DNA from: Gautieria morchelliformis
Taxonomy: Eukaryota; Basidiomycota; Agaricomycetes; Gomphales; Gomphaceae
Direction: 5' to 3'
Assembly: GCA_015179125.1 (NCBI GenBank)
Contig: WHVA01000030.1
Location: forward strand, 248,001 to 312,000
DNA length: 64,000 nucleotides
The translations under genes and the position numbers were made by a program. Below are positions 46,601 to 56,500 of the stretch, one piece after another. The notes below the pieces were generated by a model, which saw only the letters and a list, made by a program, of their open reading frames with translations, was not told where the DNA came from and made no database searches. The first letter of the stretch is position 1, and each line of letters opens with the position of its first letter.

Positions 46601-47781
46601 TTCAATTATCATACGTCGTCCATCTTGTGCAAACTTGACCTCACTGTGATCATCGTCTTGAGCCTTCTCTTGGAGATTTCTATCTTCGACCAGCAGAGGA
46701 CTTAGGCATCACTGGTGAGTTCTCATACTTCATCTTTGTTACCTTAGCCTTCGAACTATTTTCTGCGCTGTTGGCAAAGGGCTCCGAAGGAGCACCTTCA
46801 CCGGTGAAGGGATTGTCACTACTTAGACAGCCCTTCCGTGACACCTTGCACGTTGTATCGTCAAGTGCCACGGGCCATTTCGCTACGACTGTAGATAGGG
46901 CGAGCCCCATTCGGGCAACCCTCCTATCTTGTGAACATTCATTGGTTCACGTATTCGCCGAACGGCATACTTATTCGCACAAGTCATTCGGGCATTTGCT
47001 GTGTTCACTAATACATGATATTAACACCTAAAAATCAATCTTGACACCCTGCAGGCGAGGGATGATCGGCAGATAAGGGAGCGGTGCAATCAGTTGTCAT
47101 TAACATGGTAGCGAGGGTTACCACAGATTGAGCAATATGTGTCAGCTCGGAAGGAATCCACATATAGAAGGCAGGAATTATCACACATGTCGTAGAATTC
47201 AGGTTTGATGCCTGAAAGAAACTCAATTCGCCTGTACATTAGATATTCAGTGTCGAGGTTGAGTTTGCGTCGAAAGAGCCTGCGCATGTTGTTATATGTA
47301 GACCGAGGGAGCCCTGAGCTGGACATGCGCAGGGCAAACGTGCAGATGTTATCTAGGTCATCATCAGTTAACAGATCTCCACCTGTGGTTGAAGAAAGAT
47401 TGTTAGGTACATAATTTGTTATATAAATAAAAAATGCAGACGTATGGCATGCAATTGTGCCTTCCACTCTTCTCCATAGCGTTCTTGGAGCACGCGAATG
47501 AGGTCTTCGTCGGTGATCTCATCGTGTTCCTCATCCTCAACCTCCTCGACTTCGGCCTCTTCCTCAAGTCCTTCATTCTCGTTGAGATTGGGGAAGATTT
47601 CGTCTTCGTCCACTATACTTAAGGAAATCGATGGTGCATCAGACAGATAATCCTCCAGTGTATCTTCCATGACGACATCATTGCCACCATTGTTGTCGGC
47701 AAACTGATCGAGATCTTGATCAGGGTCCAGCTTATTGTGCCTGGTGTTGGGCGCATTGTCCGAATCCGATGATGAGAGCAC
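43626..47781 (-). pseudogene. CACTA tnp2-type transposase, interrupted
   Basis: Minus strand, from ATG near 47781. Acidic N-terminus (DEHDEITDEDLIRVLQERYGEEW), an intron near 47450-47400, then a Cys-containing block (CSICGNPRYHVND), followed after a one-base frame break near 47095 by LPIIPRLQG. At 47046 a solo LTR interrupts coding. The remainder (46010-43626, with several introns) has the tnp2 pattern: YKSRQY-like HTPGEYNDVFDGSHY, VIPGPNGPKCLDSFLVPLIEELN, GHMAYCPCRFC, LWENICPLLKEHWTG-like FFENICPLLKEHWTG, WSFWVQYLGPILLRNRF, and the DDE-associated tail to the stop at 43626. This family cuts and pastes CACTA elements. Disruption and frameshift mean it cannot work as it stands. Confidence 0.8.
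46016..47046 (+). mobile_element. Solo LTR, 1031 bp, inside the CACTA transposase
   Basis: Starts TGTCATGACC and ends TCTTGACA, with 5-bp CCCTG on both sides (46011-46015 and 47047-47051). TG...CA ends, inverted pentamers (TGTCA/TGACA) and a perfect 5-bp duplication identify an LTR. TATAAGTAG lies at 46566-46574. It splits the transposase between ...LPIIPRLQG (before) and ...WYEGRSMIERLKYRS (after), so insertion followed the CACTA element. Confidence 0.9.
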
Positions 47782-48288
47782 TCGTGCTTTTTTTAGCAGC
47801 TCTCAATGTCGTCGACGTTGCTGTGCAGCAAGTGGTTTCGTGCAAGAGAGGATACATAGACAAGGTTGTTTTGGGGGCATGATAACAGCAGAACTTGTAA
47901 AGTCATTTCAATGTCTGCCACTTGATGAATTAGAACTCCTTTCTTCCTCCCACCACCACCACCACCACAAACCACCATTGTCACCTTCGATACGTACCCT
48001 TGATCACCTCCAACCTGTGATACGTCAGATAATGGAGCAAGCAACTAAGAAAATGCAGAGTAAGTCACTATTTTGATGTCCTTGTGATTTCTGCTCAAAC
48101 CCCCTTTTACATGTATGCTAGAGCTATTCAAGTCTATGATCACGCAGGGTCTCGATCCCAGTAGTTTATTGAAGTCTATCCCTCGGTGTAAGTTGCTCTT
48201 TCATCGCTCTTTATCACACATACTTATACTCAACCGGGACTAAGCATCGGCTGCTCCTTCTGGAACGGATGTCTCACATTCTTCTGGA

Positions 48289-49102
48289 ATGATGAGTACG
48301 TACCAGGAACCCGACGAGGATGAACCCACTCCACCACCGTCTCACTACTCCTCGGACATCTCCTCCGCGCACACACCCAATGAGGCAACCCATGGTAACC
48401 CTGAAGCCATGGACTCAGAATCAGAGGAAGAAGATGATAGCGACGGTCTCTCAGGTGACGAATACAAAAACAAATCCTCACATTGTCCCATTGCCTCCAG
48501 TCCTGATTCCCAGGACAAGGAAGAAGACATCAGCGTCACACCTGGTCATGCTAAGACCACGGACAGTGGCGACGTCAATGCTACCGATGTCAGCAGCGAC
48601 GATAACGACACGCCAGCTAGGAAAAAGAAGCGACAGGAGCTTTATTGTGAATTTACTTGGGCTGAGCTAAGTCACAGTATCGAACCCATCCTTCCAATCC
48701 CTAAGCCCGATGGTACAGGAGGGCGTGATTATAGCATTAAGGAGATGATCGGCCTGGGGTCCAATCACCAGGACGACGCCGACACATATAAAGATATTTT
48801 GGTAATATTTTATCTCACTACTATATTTACCTTTGGACTAACACATCTTGTATCCCAGCGTTCAGTGTGTTCTCATTGCGGCAAAAACCTCGATCTCTCT
48901 CTCCCAATGCGCAAGCAAGTAAAGGCCAAAATTGTCTTGGTGGAACTGAAAGTATGTGATCAATTTTTTGTATATTGCATACTTCTATTGTGACCGTATC
49001 AAGGTATGCGAGGATTTTCCCTTGCTTAGAAAATTCGCTGGCAGCTGGCCAGTTCACGTGCTTATTCAACAATACCTCAAGAACACTACGGAACAGGCTT
49101 GA
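48289..49102 (+). CDS. CACTA accessory protein 1, 234 aa
   Basis: Exons 48289-48801, 48859-48951 and 49004-49102 (introns 57 and 52 bp, all phase 0), 235 codons including stop. The N-terminal half is acidic Ser/Asp rich (SESEEEDDSD), followed by a basic KKKR cluster and a compact C-terminal segment with one CxxC pair (VCSHCGKNLDLSLP) that may bind zinc. No known domain matches. Its place within the CACTA limits, opposite to tnp2, suggests a TnpA-like or regulatory role. Kept as a gene on splice evidence and open frame. Confidence 0.6.
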
Positions 49103-49138
49103 AAATCAGCCTTGCGCCAGGCTGCACGAGTGGCCACC

Positions 49139-50261
49139 ATGCCTGCCGCCAGCAGCAACAACCTCACACATGTTCCTCTCCCAGCTGCCCCTCTTATTTC
49201 CACTGCTAAATCCAAGTCCAAGAAGAAATCCACAGCGGCTTCTGTCCAGCCGGCTGCCAAGCCTGTTAAGTATTTTTTCTTTTATTTTCGTTGTTACATT
49301 ACTGATTCACTAGGTCAAATCTTCAAAGGCTAACCGAGCCCTGGACAATCGCCATGCGGCCCCCTCTGTTGTCAGCGATGCCCCCATTGCCAAAGTCCGT
49401 CGTTTTTCTTTTATTTTCGTTATTACATTAATCATTCACTAGGTCAAGTCTTCAAAGGCTAACCGAGTCCAGGAAAATCGCCAGGCGGCCCCCCCTGTCA
49501 TCAGCGATGTCCCCATCGCCAAAGTCTGTATTTTTATTTATTTATTATTATATATATATCTCCTAATATGATTGTAGAACACATTTTCTAGCAAAAGCAA
49601 AGTGCGGCCCCGTCCCAACTTCGCTGCTGTCGAGACTTGTGAGCCAGATGTCACGCATGATCTCGAGACTCTGGATATCAGCACCGCCAGCCAAACTGCC
49701 CAGAGCAAGAAGAAGAAATCCGTAGCTGTGGCCGCCAGCATGGCCTCAAAGAAGGGGGTCTCCAGCGTCAAGAGGAAGAAGCCAGTCGAGGACGATGATG
49801 GTCCTGGACCGGTATGTCTAATTTGAGTTATTATTCTTTTTACTGACTCAGAGGCTAGTCTAAATGCTACAAAACGCTCGAGTCAATCCCAGTGGTACGT
49901 GTGCATTCTTGTCTAATGAATCTACGTATCTAACCAAGTCCCTCCAGCCAGCCAAGGGCAAGGAAAAGGTTAGATCACGGCCATTTGTCGCATGGCCGGC
50001 CCCTCCTGACTTGACTCCAGACCACTAAGATAACAAAGGCTGCCAAGGTATTTTCATCATACACTCGTATACCCATGCTCACGTGGACTCGGTCAGGGTG
50101 CCCCCAGTAAAATATCATCCTCTACTGCCGCTGGAAGTTCCGGGGTGAGAAAAACACAATGTCAGGTGTGTCTTAAGTATCTCTGCCTTCTCTGTCTCAA
50201 TCTCCCATATTCCACTTCGCAGCCGGTCCCATCTGCTAGGGCTCGCGGTGATCACCCCTGA
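49139..50261 (+). CDS. CACTA accessory protein 2, 218 aa, 8 exons
   Basis: Exons 49139-49264, 49314-49394, 49443-49523, 49578-49811, 49948-49968, 50021-50047, 50097-50144, 50223-50261; every junction is phase 0 and the total is 219 codons including stop. The protein is Lys/Ser/Ala rich and low in complexity, with KSKSKKK-type clusters. Exons 2 and 3, each 81 bp, are near-identical (KSSKANR...AAP) and are flanked by near-identical introns. The 21- and 27-nt exons are small. The start at 49139 is preceded by CCACC. Nothing identifies a function; nuclear or nucleic-acid-binding character is inferred from basic content. Confidence 0.55.
49265..49523 (+). repeat. Tandem duplication of intron-exon unit
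   Basis: The 48-49-bp intron (TTTTATTTTCGTT.TTACATTA..) plus 81-bp exon unit occurs twice: 49265-49394 and 49395-49523. The two exons differ at about eight bases. All borders are phase 0, so the copy added a whole 27-residue unit without disturbing frame. Confidence 0.85.
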
Positions 50262-52295
50262 TACACAGCCGTGTTATTCCAATTATCGCTGCCTAGAGTA
50301 TTTTCTTTTTATCTAATTGCTTACTCTCAACTGACAACACAACCCACAGAACTGTTATTTTGCTGCACTCGCTTAGTTTTTCTAGAACCCAGCTTTCCAT
50401 GGTAATCCCAATTGGGTCTGCTCCATCGCTACCCCACCATTGCTTCTCTCATTGCTGCTTCTCTCATTGCTGCTTCTCTCATTGCTGCTTCTCTCATCAC
50501 TGCAATTATCTCCACTGCTCTTCATGTATTCCCAGTGCTCGTCTCCTACTCGTCATGTTCGTGTCTCCCTGTATCATATTCCGCGCTTGTCTGGTCCACA
50601 CCATTCTCCGAATCTGTTACTTTTACATGTATTTTTGAATGGCATTTTAGTACTATGATGCACTGATTTATCAGTATTTTACAACTGCAATTTTAAGTAC
50701 AAAAAAGGCTGAATTTCAGTGTGAAATGTTTCTGAAAAGACCATTCTCTCTACTAGATTTCGGGGTTGCGCGAATCTACCGGTGCACTTAAATTCAGGTC
50801 CACAAGCACTTAAAATCGGTACTTTCTGCACTGATATATCGGTGCGTAATGTACTTAAGTTAAGTGCCCCGTCTTCCTGCAGTGAGTCCTTCCCACGTTT
50901 GCACGCTGGCGATTCTATTCTGGGTTATTGAGGCTGAGCGTGCAATTTATAACCATTTCCTGTAAACACTCCGGCCTAATAGAAGGTTAATTGGCATTGG
51001 TGAAAATTTTTCTATCAAATGATAAAATGATCATGACGTTAGGCAAAAAGCCTGTTCTACTTGCCTCAGAGCCTGGTAGGATGTGGTGGCAGAGCGCCAT
51101 CCATTCTTCAGCGCTGATATGCCTTTCTCTGCTCAGAGGAGCTCATTTACATGCTGCACTTAGGGCTTGGGCCCACGTGACCACTGACTACATGACAATG
51201 ACAAGGACAAGCCAGCCGTTATATGCTTTCAATTCCATTTCATCAGGAAAATCCAAATATTACTTACTGACCCTTGGGGGAGCTTATCGCAACTATTCTA
51301 AGCACCTATAAGTCCGACGGTGCTAAGCCCGACCATGCTTGGGATAAGCCAAGTCTTCCCATGAATTTGGCTTACAGCGAGCTTATTCTGGACTTAGGCT
51401 AAGTACGGATATAAGTAATATTTAAGTGAGTTTCAAACCAAATTTCATATGTAAGACAAATGGACCAAGAGTCCAAGCACTGTAGGAAGTAAAATAAGCA
51501 TTAAAAAGTATGTCTCAAATGACTCAAGCTAGCACTGTTTCAGACTACCAATATACTTACTATTTGGCAAGGAACATAGTCCAAGCATGCTTTAAGTATG
51601 CTAAAGGTGCTAACTATTGAGTTCATTACAAGTGCCAAAAAAAGGTAGTAGAAAAATGAGTCAAAATATAAATGGGTGAAGCATGATGAGCATGAGTTGA
51701 ATCTGGCATGGTAATGGGCCATAACATGTATTGAAACGAGGACATAGTGGGAATCTATGTATATCATGCCATGGGCACAGATTCTGAAGAAGTAGATTTC
51801 CAAAGTCAGGCAATTTTGCCAAGTCTCCAGTGTATGTAAGTACTCCGCATGGTGTCACACTTAGTCACAGCAAACAACAGACCCACGGGACAGTGAAGAC
51901 TACCCTCTCGACTGTTGACATTCCCCCATTTATCGTTTCAGTCATTATTACGGTACCAAACAAGGAGATTTCACGTCTCTCAAGGTGATGAGCATATCTG
52001 GACTTCTACCACTACTCAACCCACCTTTCTGAACTCGCCCATAGCTGTGGATGCGTATGTCCGGCTGGATTGTGGCGCGTATGCCTGTGCGGCTGAGCTC
52101 GTAAGTGCCAACGACAAGGTGAGCGCAAATTGGCGCCGATCAGTTCTGATTGGAGAAATTCAAGCGATGCTTACCCTCTTGACAGATACGTTGACTATGC
52201 TATGCATCATGTGTGATTGTTGGGTTATCATGAGATGATGCCATATGTAGTCTTTGATGGAAGCCTCATACCACTGAAGGAAGGGACAGAGGTGG
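50262..52295. other. CACTA right flank and intergenic DNA
   Basis: Bases 50262-50884 are non-coding DNA with the transposon's subterminal words. Bases 50885-52295 hold no gene I can support. A CACTGTAGGAAG terminus at 51478-51489, with AAAATAAGC after it, matches the CACTA end and is listed as a separate observation. A 107-codon open frame at 51915-52238 has no known motif. Confidence 0.4.
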
Positions 52296-53767
52296 TGTTT
52301 TGGAACCCGTTGAACTAAACGTAAAACTGTGGTGTTAAACACAATTCTAAAGTTCAATCAGAGATTTGACTTTACAAGCACATGCAAGCTTCGAAACTAT
52401 CTTAACGGAGAACCCAATTAAGAAATTATACTCCGGTGAACAATCAGAATCAGTATTGGTACAGGAAGTGTAGAAATAGAGATTTAACTGAACACGTGTA
52501 GTTCTCAGATTGTGCAATACTTTGTGAGGTCAAAGAATATTATTAGGCATCCAAGGGTCCAGATACTTTAAGGGGGAAAGCTACCTAGAGTCTTAGGACC
52601 ACGGGTCGAGTGAATTAAAGACAACAATAATCCCCAAGATGTGAAAAGATAGTTCTGCACTTGAACTCTTCCTCAGTTCAAGTATGTCACTATTCTTGTG
52701 GCTTTTCTGGTTTTCCAACTCAACAAACATAGGATATTAACTCACTTACCCTGAGTTAGGTTAATATCTGCAGTGCGTTGATTGATCAAGAAAGATCAAT
52801 TACTCTAAAGGCTATTAACCCACTTAACTCAGAGTTAAGTTAATAATCTATTGTGTGAATTGAATAACTAATAACCAAGTCTATTAGATCACTGCTCAGA
52901 GTGGTGTCTAATGGTACAGGATTACTAATCAGTTACTCTTAGTAATGTTGCTGTTTGCAGCGCGATTATTCAGAGCCTGCTGCAATTAAAATAGAGCACT
53001 CTTGTACTTCTCAGAGCCAATCAGAGTTGCTGCAATCTTAGACTGTAGCCAAGTCAGTTAGCCAGTACTTCAGTACAAGGCTGTGTTGAAGTCACACTTC
53101 AGTTACTCAAGGTATGAGCGGTTTGGATGAAAGATGATTGATTGCTTCACTGCGCTATTTATACTGCATCTATCTAGCTTATGTAACTACTGCTAGGAAC
53201 CTTGTAGAGGCTTCTATGTCAGTGAACCTTGTGGAAGCTTAGAGAAGCTTCAGGAAAGGTTTGGAAACTATTGGAAGGCTGTGGCCTTCAAGGTTCTATT
53301 GCTATATTGGGTTAAAGTCACAGCTCTGTGACAGTAAAGCTAAGAGTATGTAAGAAACTCCCACGCTCATGTGATTATCATGTGATGAAGGAAAGTCATG
53401 TGACTTCAAGCTGGATTGAGGTCATGTGACTGTCTCATGTGATTGTCAGGTGACCATAGATAATCAAGTGACTTTGAGGTCAGGTGATTGTCAGATGACT
53501 GTAGATAATCAGGTGACTTTGAGGTCAGGTGATTGTCAGGTGACTGTGGATGATCAGGTGACTTTGAGCTGTTTTTGAGGTCATGTGATAGTCATGTGAC
53601 TGTGGTGGATTCTTAGCTAAACTATCAAGAGATTGTTGTCTCTTGTGGACCCAATATGAGTGTAGCATAGAAATATTAATACAACCTTTCTTGAGGACAT
53701 TTGAAACTAATTAACTACCTAGTAAATGTTCATAAATAGGTAGCTACTTTGTGGACGATTCCTAACA
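52296..53767 (+). mobile_element. Solo LTR C, 1472 bp, with internal 45-bp repeats
   Basis: Starts TGTTTTGGAACCCG, ends GATTCCTAACA, flanked by perfect GGTGG (52291-52295 and 53768-53772). Shares end structure with A and B but differs inside. A 45-bp tandem unit with GTGACTTTGAGGTCAGGTGATTGTCA-like words starts at 53470, 53515 and partly at 53560. It has no coding and no partner, so is a solo LTR of the same end class. Confidence 0.85.
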
Positions 53768-53800
53768 GGTGGAACGTAAACGGTATGGGATATCCTCACT

Positions 53801-55075
53801 TTGAACTTCACACGCCTAATGAGAACGTTAGAGCAAATGAAGGAGAGAGCAACAGTGCGACACAAGAATACTGGTAAATGGGCGAAAGCATTGAAGGGGA
53901 TGGGGAAGTTGAGTGTTGATCAAAGAAGTGAAATTGAGGAGATACTGGAGAGAGGGGAGGTGCTGAGAGGTAAAATACAGGGAGATAATGGAAGTGATGA
54001 TGATGATGACGATGACGACACTGACAGAGGTGTGGAAGACATCACAGGAAGGCCAAGCCTTCGAGGAATTGCAGTATTTGGAAGGCGATGAGGATACTGA
54101 TCCCATAAGGAGATGGGGTCAGGCAGGATGGGATGGCACCTGATGCGCAGCGTGTCATCAAGGCCACCGATGAGTTCCGGGATGTAATAGCGCGGCTTGG
54201 AGAGAGCGAGGAAGATGCGGGTGGCAGGTATGACAGTGCTCCTGATCCTGGCGACATTCAGATCCAGGGTGCTGGGACGAGGCTGTCGCTTTCGGCCTGG
54301 CCAGACAGCGGTTTGTCATGTTTATATTCCCGGAGTTGTGGGGACATTCTGACTGTGGTGTGATTTAGGTTAAACTTAGGGCCCGTTGCACCACCGGATA
54401 GCTCTAGGACATTGAAGTCGTCAGAAGCAGCACCCACGTGGCAGCTCCTGCACGAGCTGGAGATCGCCGCACACGGCGACGTTGTGCGACGCCGCGAGTC
54501 CTTGCCGTCTATGCGCGGACATCTACTCTCTCCCACGGTTGCCTCTGTGCGGATGATTTGTTCTTCCTCGCAGGTCCAGTCTGACGATTCTGAAAGGGTG
54601 ATTCTCCTTCTCCTCCTGCCAAGCCACGCATAGCGAGCGTAAATGTCAACCCATGGCTTCAGCTGCACACATCCACACAGTCAGGGCAGAAGAACGAGAT
54701 TCTTGTTAGCAAAGACAGCGCTGGAGCAGATAGGTTGAAAAAGCAAGTGAAGAAGCGTCTGAAGAGGGGGTTGAGGAGAATCAGAAAACTAGGGACAATG
54801 CCGTCGTTGAGATCTCGATGGATGATGTGCTGGAGTTACCTAGCGAGCCGAGTACTTGAGATGCAGAGTCAGGCGCCCAAGGAACCCATATGCAAGGCTT
54901 AAGCTACGCCAAATAGGAAGCAAGTCGATGGTGCGCTCAAAGACTTGGATGCAGACACTGCGATCAAGGGACAACAATAGCACCTGAAGGCGAAGCGAAA
55001 TGTCAATGGTGTCAAGGTGTTTGAGCAGTGGGCCCTTATCGCCCTTCAAGTTGCATTTGCAGGAGATAATGGTAT
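53801..55075 (+). pseudogene. utp14: UTP14 (U3 snoRNA-associated protein) pseudogene
   Basis: Translation of 53830-53970 gives MKERATVRHKNTGKWAKALK...DQRSEIEEILERGEVLRGKIQG, the conserved RHKNTGKWA region of Utp14. Further down, eroded pieces FEELQYLEGDEDTDPIRRWGQAG (54040-54130), NPWLQLHTSTQ...NEILVSK (54650-54710) and VKVFEQWALIALQVAFAGDN (55010-55070) keep the order of the family. Stops and frame changes interrupt all of it, and N- and C-terminal parts are absent. Utp14 acts in the 90S small-subunit processome. A functional copy must be elsewhere in this genome. Confidence 0.8.
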
Positions 55076-56090
55076 GCCTGCACATCTTTATGAGATGGCA
55101 TGCCGCTGTTAAGAATGTAAATCATACTTAAGACTCAACCCAAGGGCCAAGCCGAGGTTCAGGAAACAGGGGGCTTGGCTTCAACTTCGTAGGTTGCACC
55201 CACTACAGTGTTCCGCCCTAATTTCAGGAAACAGATTCGGGAATGGATTCAGCTTCAAGCCGAGGTTCGGAAATGAGATCATACAGAGAAGTGGAGAGAT
55301 ACAAGGATCTAAGTTGATATCAGAACTGAGGATTTAGCGTACATGATAGGGGGTTTATATACTAATTGCAAGGAATGGAAAGAGGGCATCAATGCCCATA
55401 TCAAGCAGGAAGAAGGGTAGATGGACGATCATCAGAAATGGACCAGGATTATCTAGGAAAACGAGTCAGGGTGAATGATGAACTGATAGAAACCCGAGTT
55501 AAGCCAAGAAGGGTTCCCGAGCAAGAGCCGAGGCCGAGGCCTTGGGTCAGACTCGGGAACAGGTCTTAACAGCAGCCTTGTCTCAAGCCATGCACAAGGC
55601 ACTTGACAGCCTCAACTTGGTCTATGGAAAGAGGAAAATGGTAGGCGGCAGTGCTGGGGTTAGACATGGTGTGGGTACAAAGGGAGAGGAAGTTGATTGC
55701 ATGTGAAAGATAATCACCAATAGTCTTGGGTTTGCAGAGAGGCTGGAAAGGGCCCCTCCCATCTTTGCCAGCAATTGTCATACTAGGACATCCTAGTCAT
55801 AGAGGTGCTGGCAGGCGGTGGCAAACCAACTCTCCACAGCGACTTTGAATTGGGTGCCCACATCCATTTTTTTTTGCATTGGCAAGTAAAGCTTGGGTAG
55901 CCACTCTGATGGAGGGATCAGCCTGCTCAGAGGTAAAATGGATGTGCCAGTTGGTTTCCCAGAGCAGGAGGGGGATGTCACATTTGATGGCAGATGGGGA
56001 AACTTCTGATGGAGCAATAGGGTGGTCAGTAATGTACAGTGAGTAAGGGTCACCCGCAGCACTGGGCAGTAGATGGAGGTCCACAGAGGA
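55076..56090. other. Degraded coding sequence, family not identified
   Basis: The minus-strand open frames between 56090 and 55566 carry HPIQSRCGELVCHRLPAP and FPLSIDQVEAVKCLVHGL with one frame break, part of the same interrupted gene as 56501-56680 (see the MITE). 55140-55570 repeats words such as AAGCCGAGGTTC. No domain can be named. Confidence 0.4.
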
Positions 56091-56500
56091 CACTGCAGGC
56101 ATATAAAAGTTTTCTTGTCTGAAAAACTGTTGAAAAAACTGTAAAGATTTTCCAAATATTTTTAAGTGTTTTTTATGTAAAAAAAAACTATAATAAAATT
56201 TTGTGTTTTTATTAGAATGTGTTGAGCAAGAAAATTGTAAAAAAAATCCAAAGTTTTTTTCCAGGTTTTTTATGGGTTTCTTTGTGTTTTCACAAAGAAA
56301 CTTATAAAAAGACATAAAAAGACATAAAAAACCCTGCAAAAACTTTAAACTTTTTTACAATTTTCTTGCTCAACAAATTCTAACAAAAACAAAAAGTTTG
56401 TTAAAGTTTTTTTACATTAAAAACACTAAAAAAATTTGGAATATCTTTATAGTTTTTTGAACAGTTTTTCAGACCAGAAAAATTTTATATGCCTCCAGTG
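56091..56500. mobile_element. 410-bp palindromic MITE with CACTG ends and GGA duplication
   Basis: Nearly the whole element is one inverted repeat: arms of about 200 bp pair, with a short centre near 56290-56300 (TTCACAAAGAAAC region). It begins CACTGCAGGCATATAAAA and ends TTTTATATGCCTCCAGTG; the bases GGA flank both sides (56088-56090 and 56501-56503), a 3-bp target duplication typical of CACTA elements. The interior is AT-rich and non-coding. It lies within minus-strand coding DNA, and removing it with one GGA copy rejoins the frame. Confidence 0.85.

Larger units (their letters stand above)
43181..50884. mobile_element. CACTA (EnSpm-type) transposon, 7.7 kb
   Basis: The left end starts CACTGTAGGAAGAAC; the right end, read inward, starts CACTGCAGGAAGACG, and each is followed by repeated short words such as GCACTTAA and AAGTACTT (43200-43320; 50690-50880). 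The base quartet AGTC stands next to both ends (43177-43180 and 50885-50888). The element carries a tnp2-like transposase on the minus strand and two spliced frames on the plus strand, which is the usual two-gene plan of CACTA elements. A solo LTR lies inside it. TIRs of about 14 bp with repeated subterminal words, a CACTG core and tnp2 coding all support the assignment. Confidence 0.85.

Noticed and set aside
56161..56420. Coding potential in the AT-rich palindrome
   Set aside because: Open frames here are Phe/Lys/Leu strings from A/T runs in an inverted repeat.
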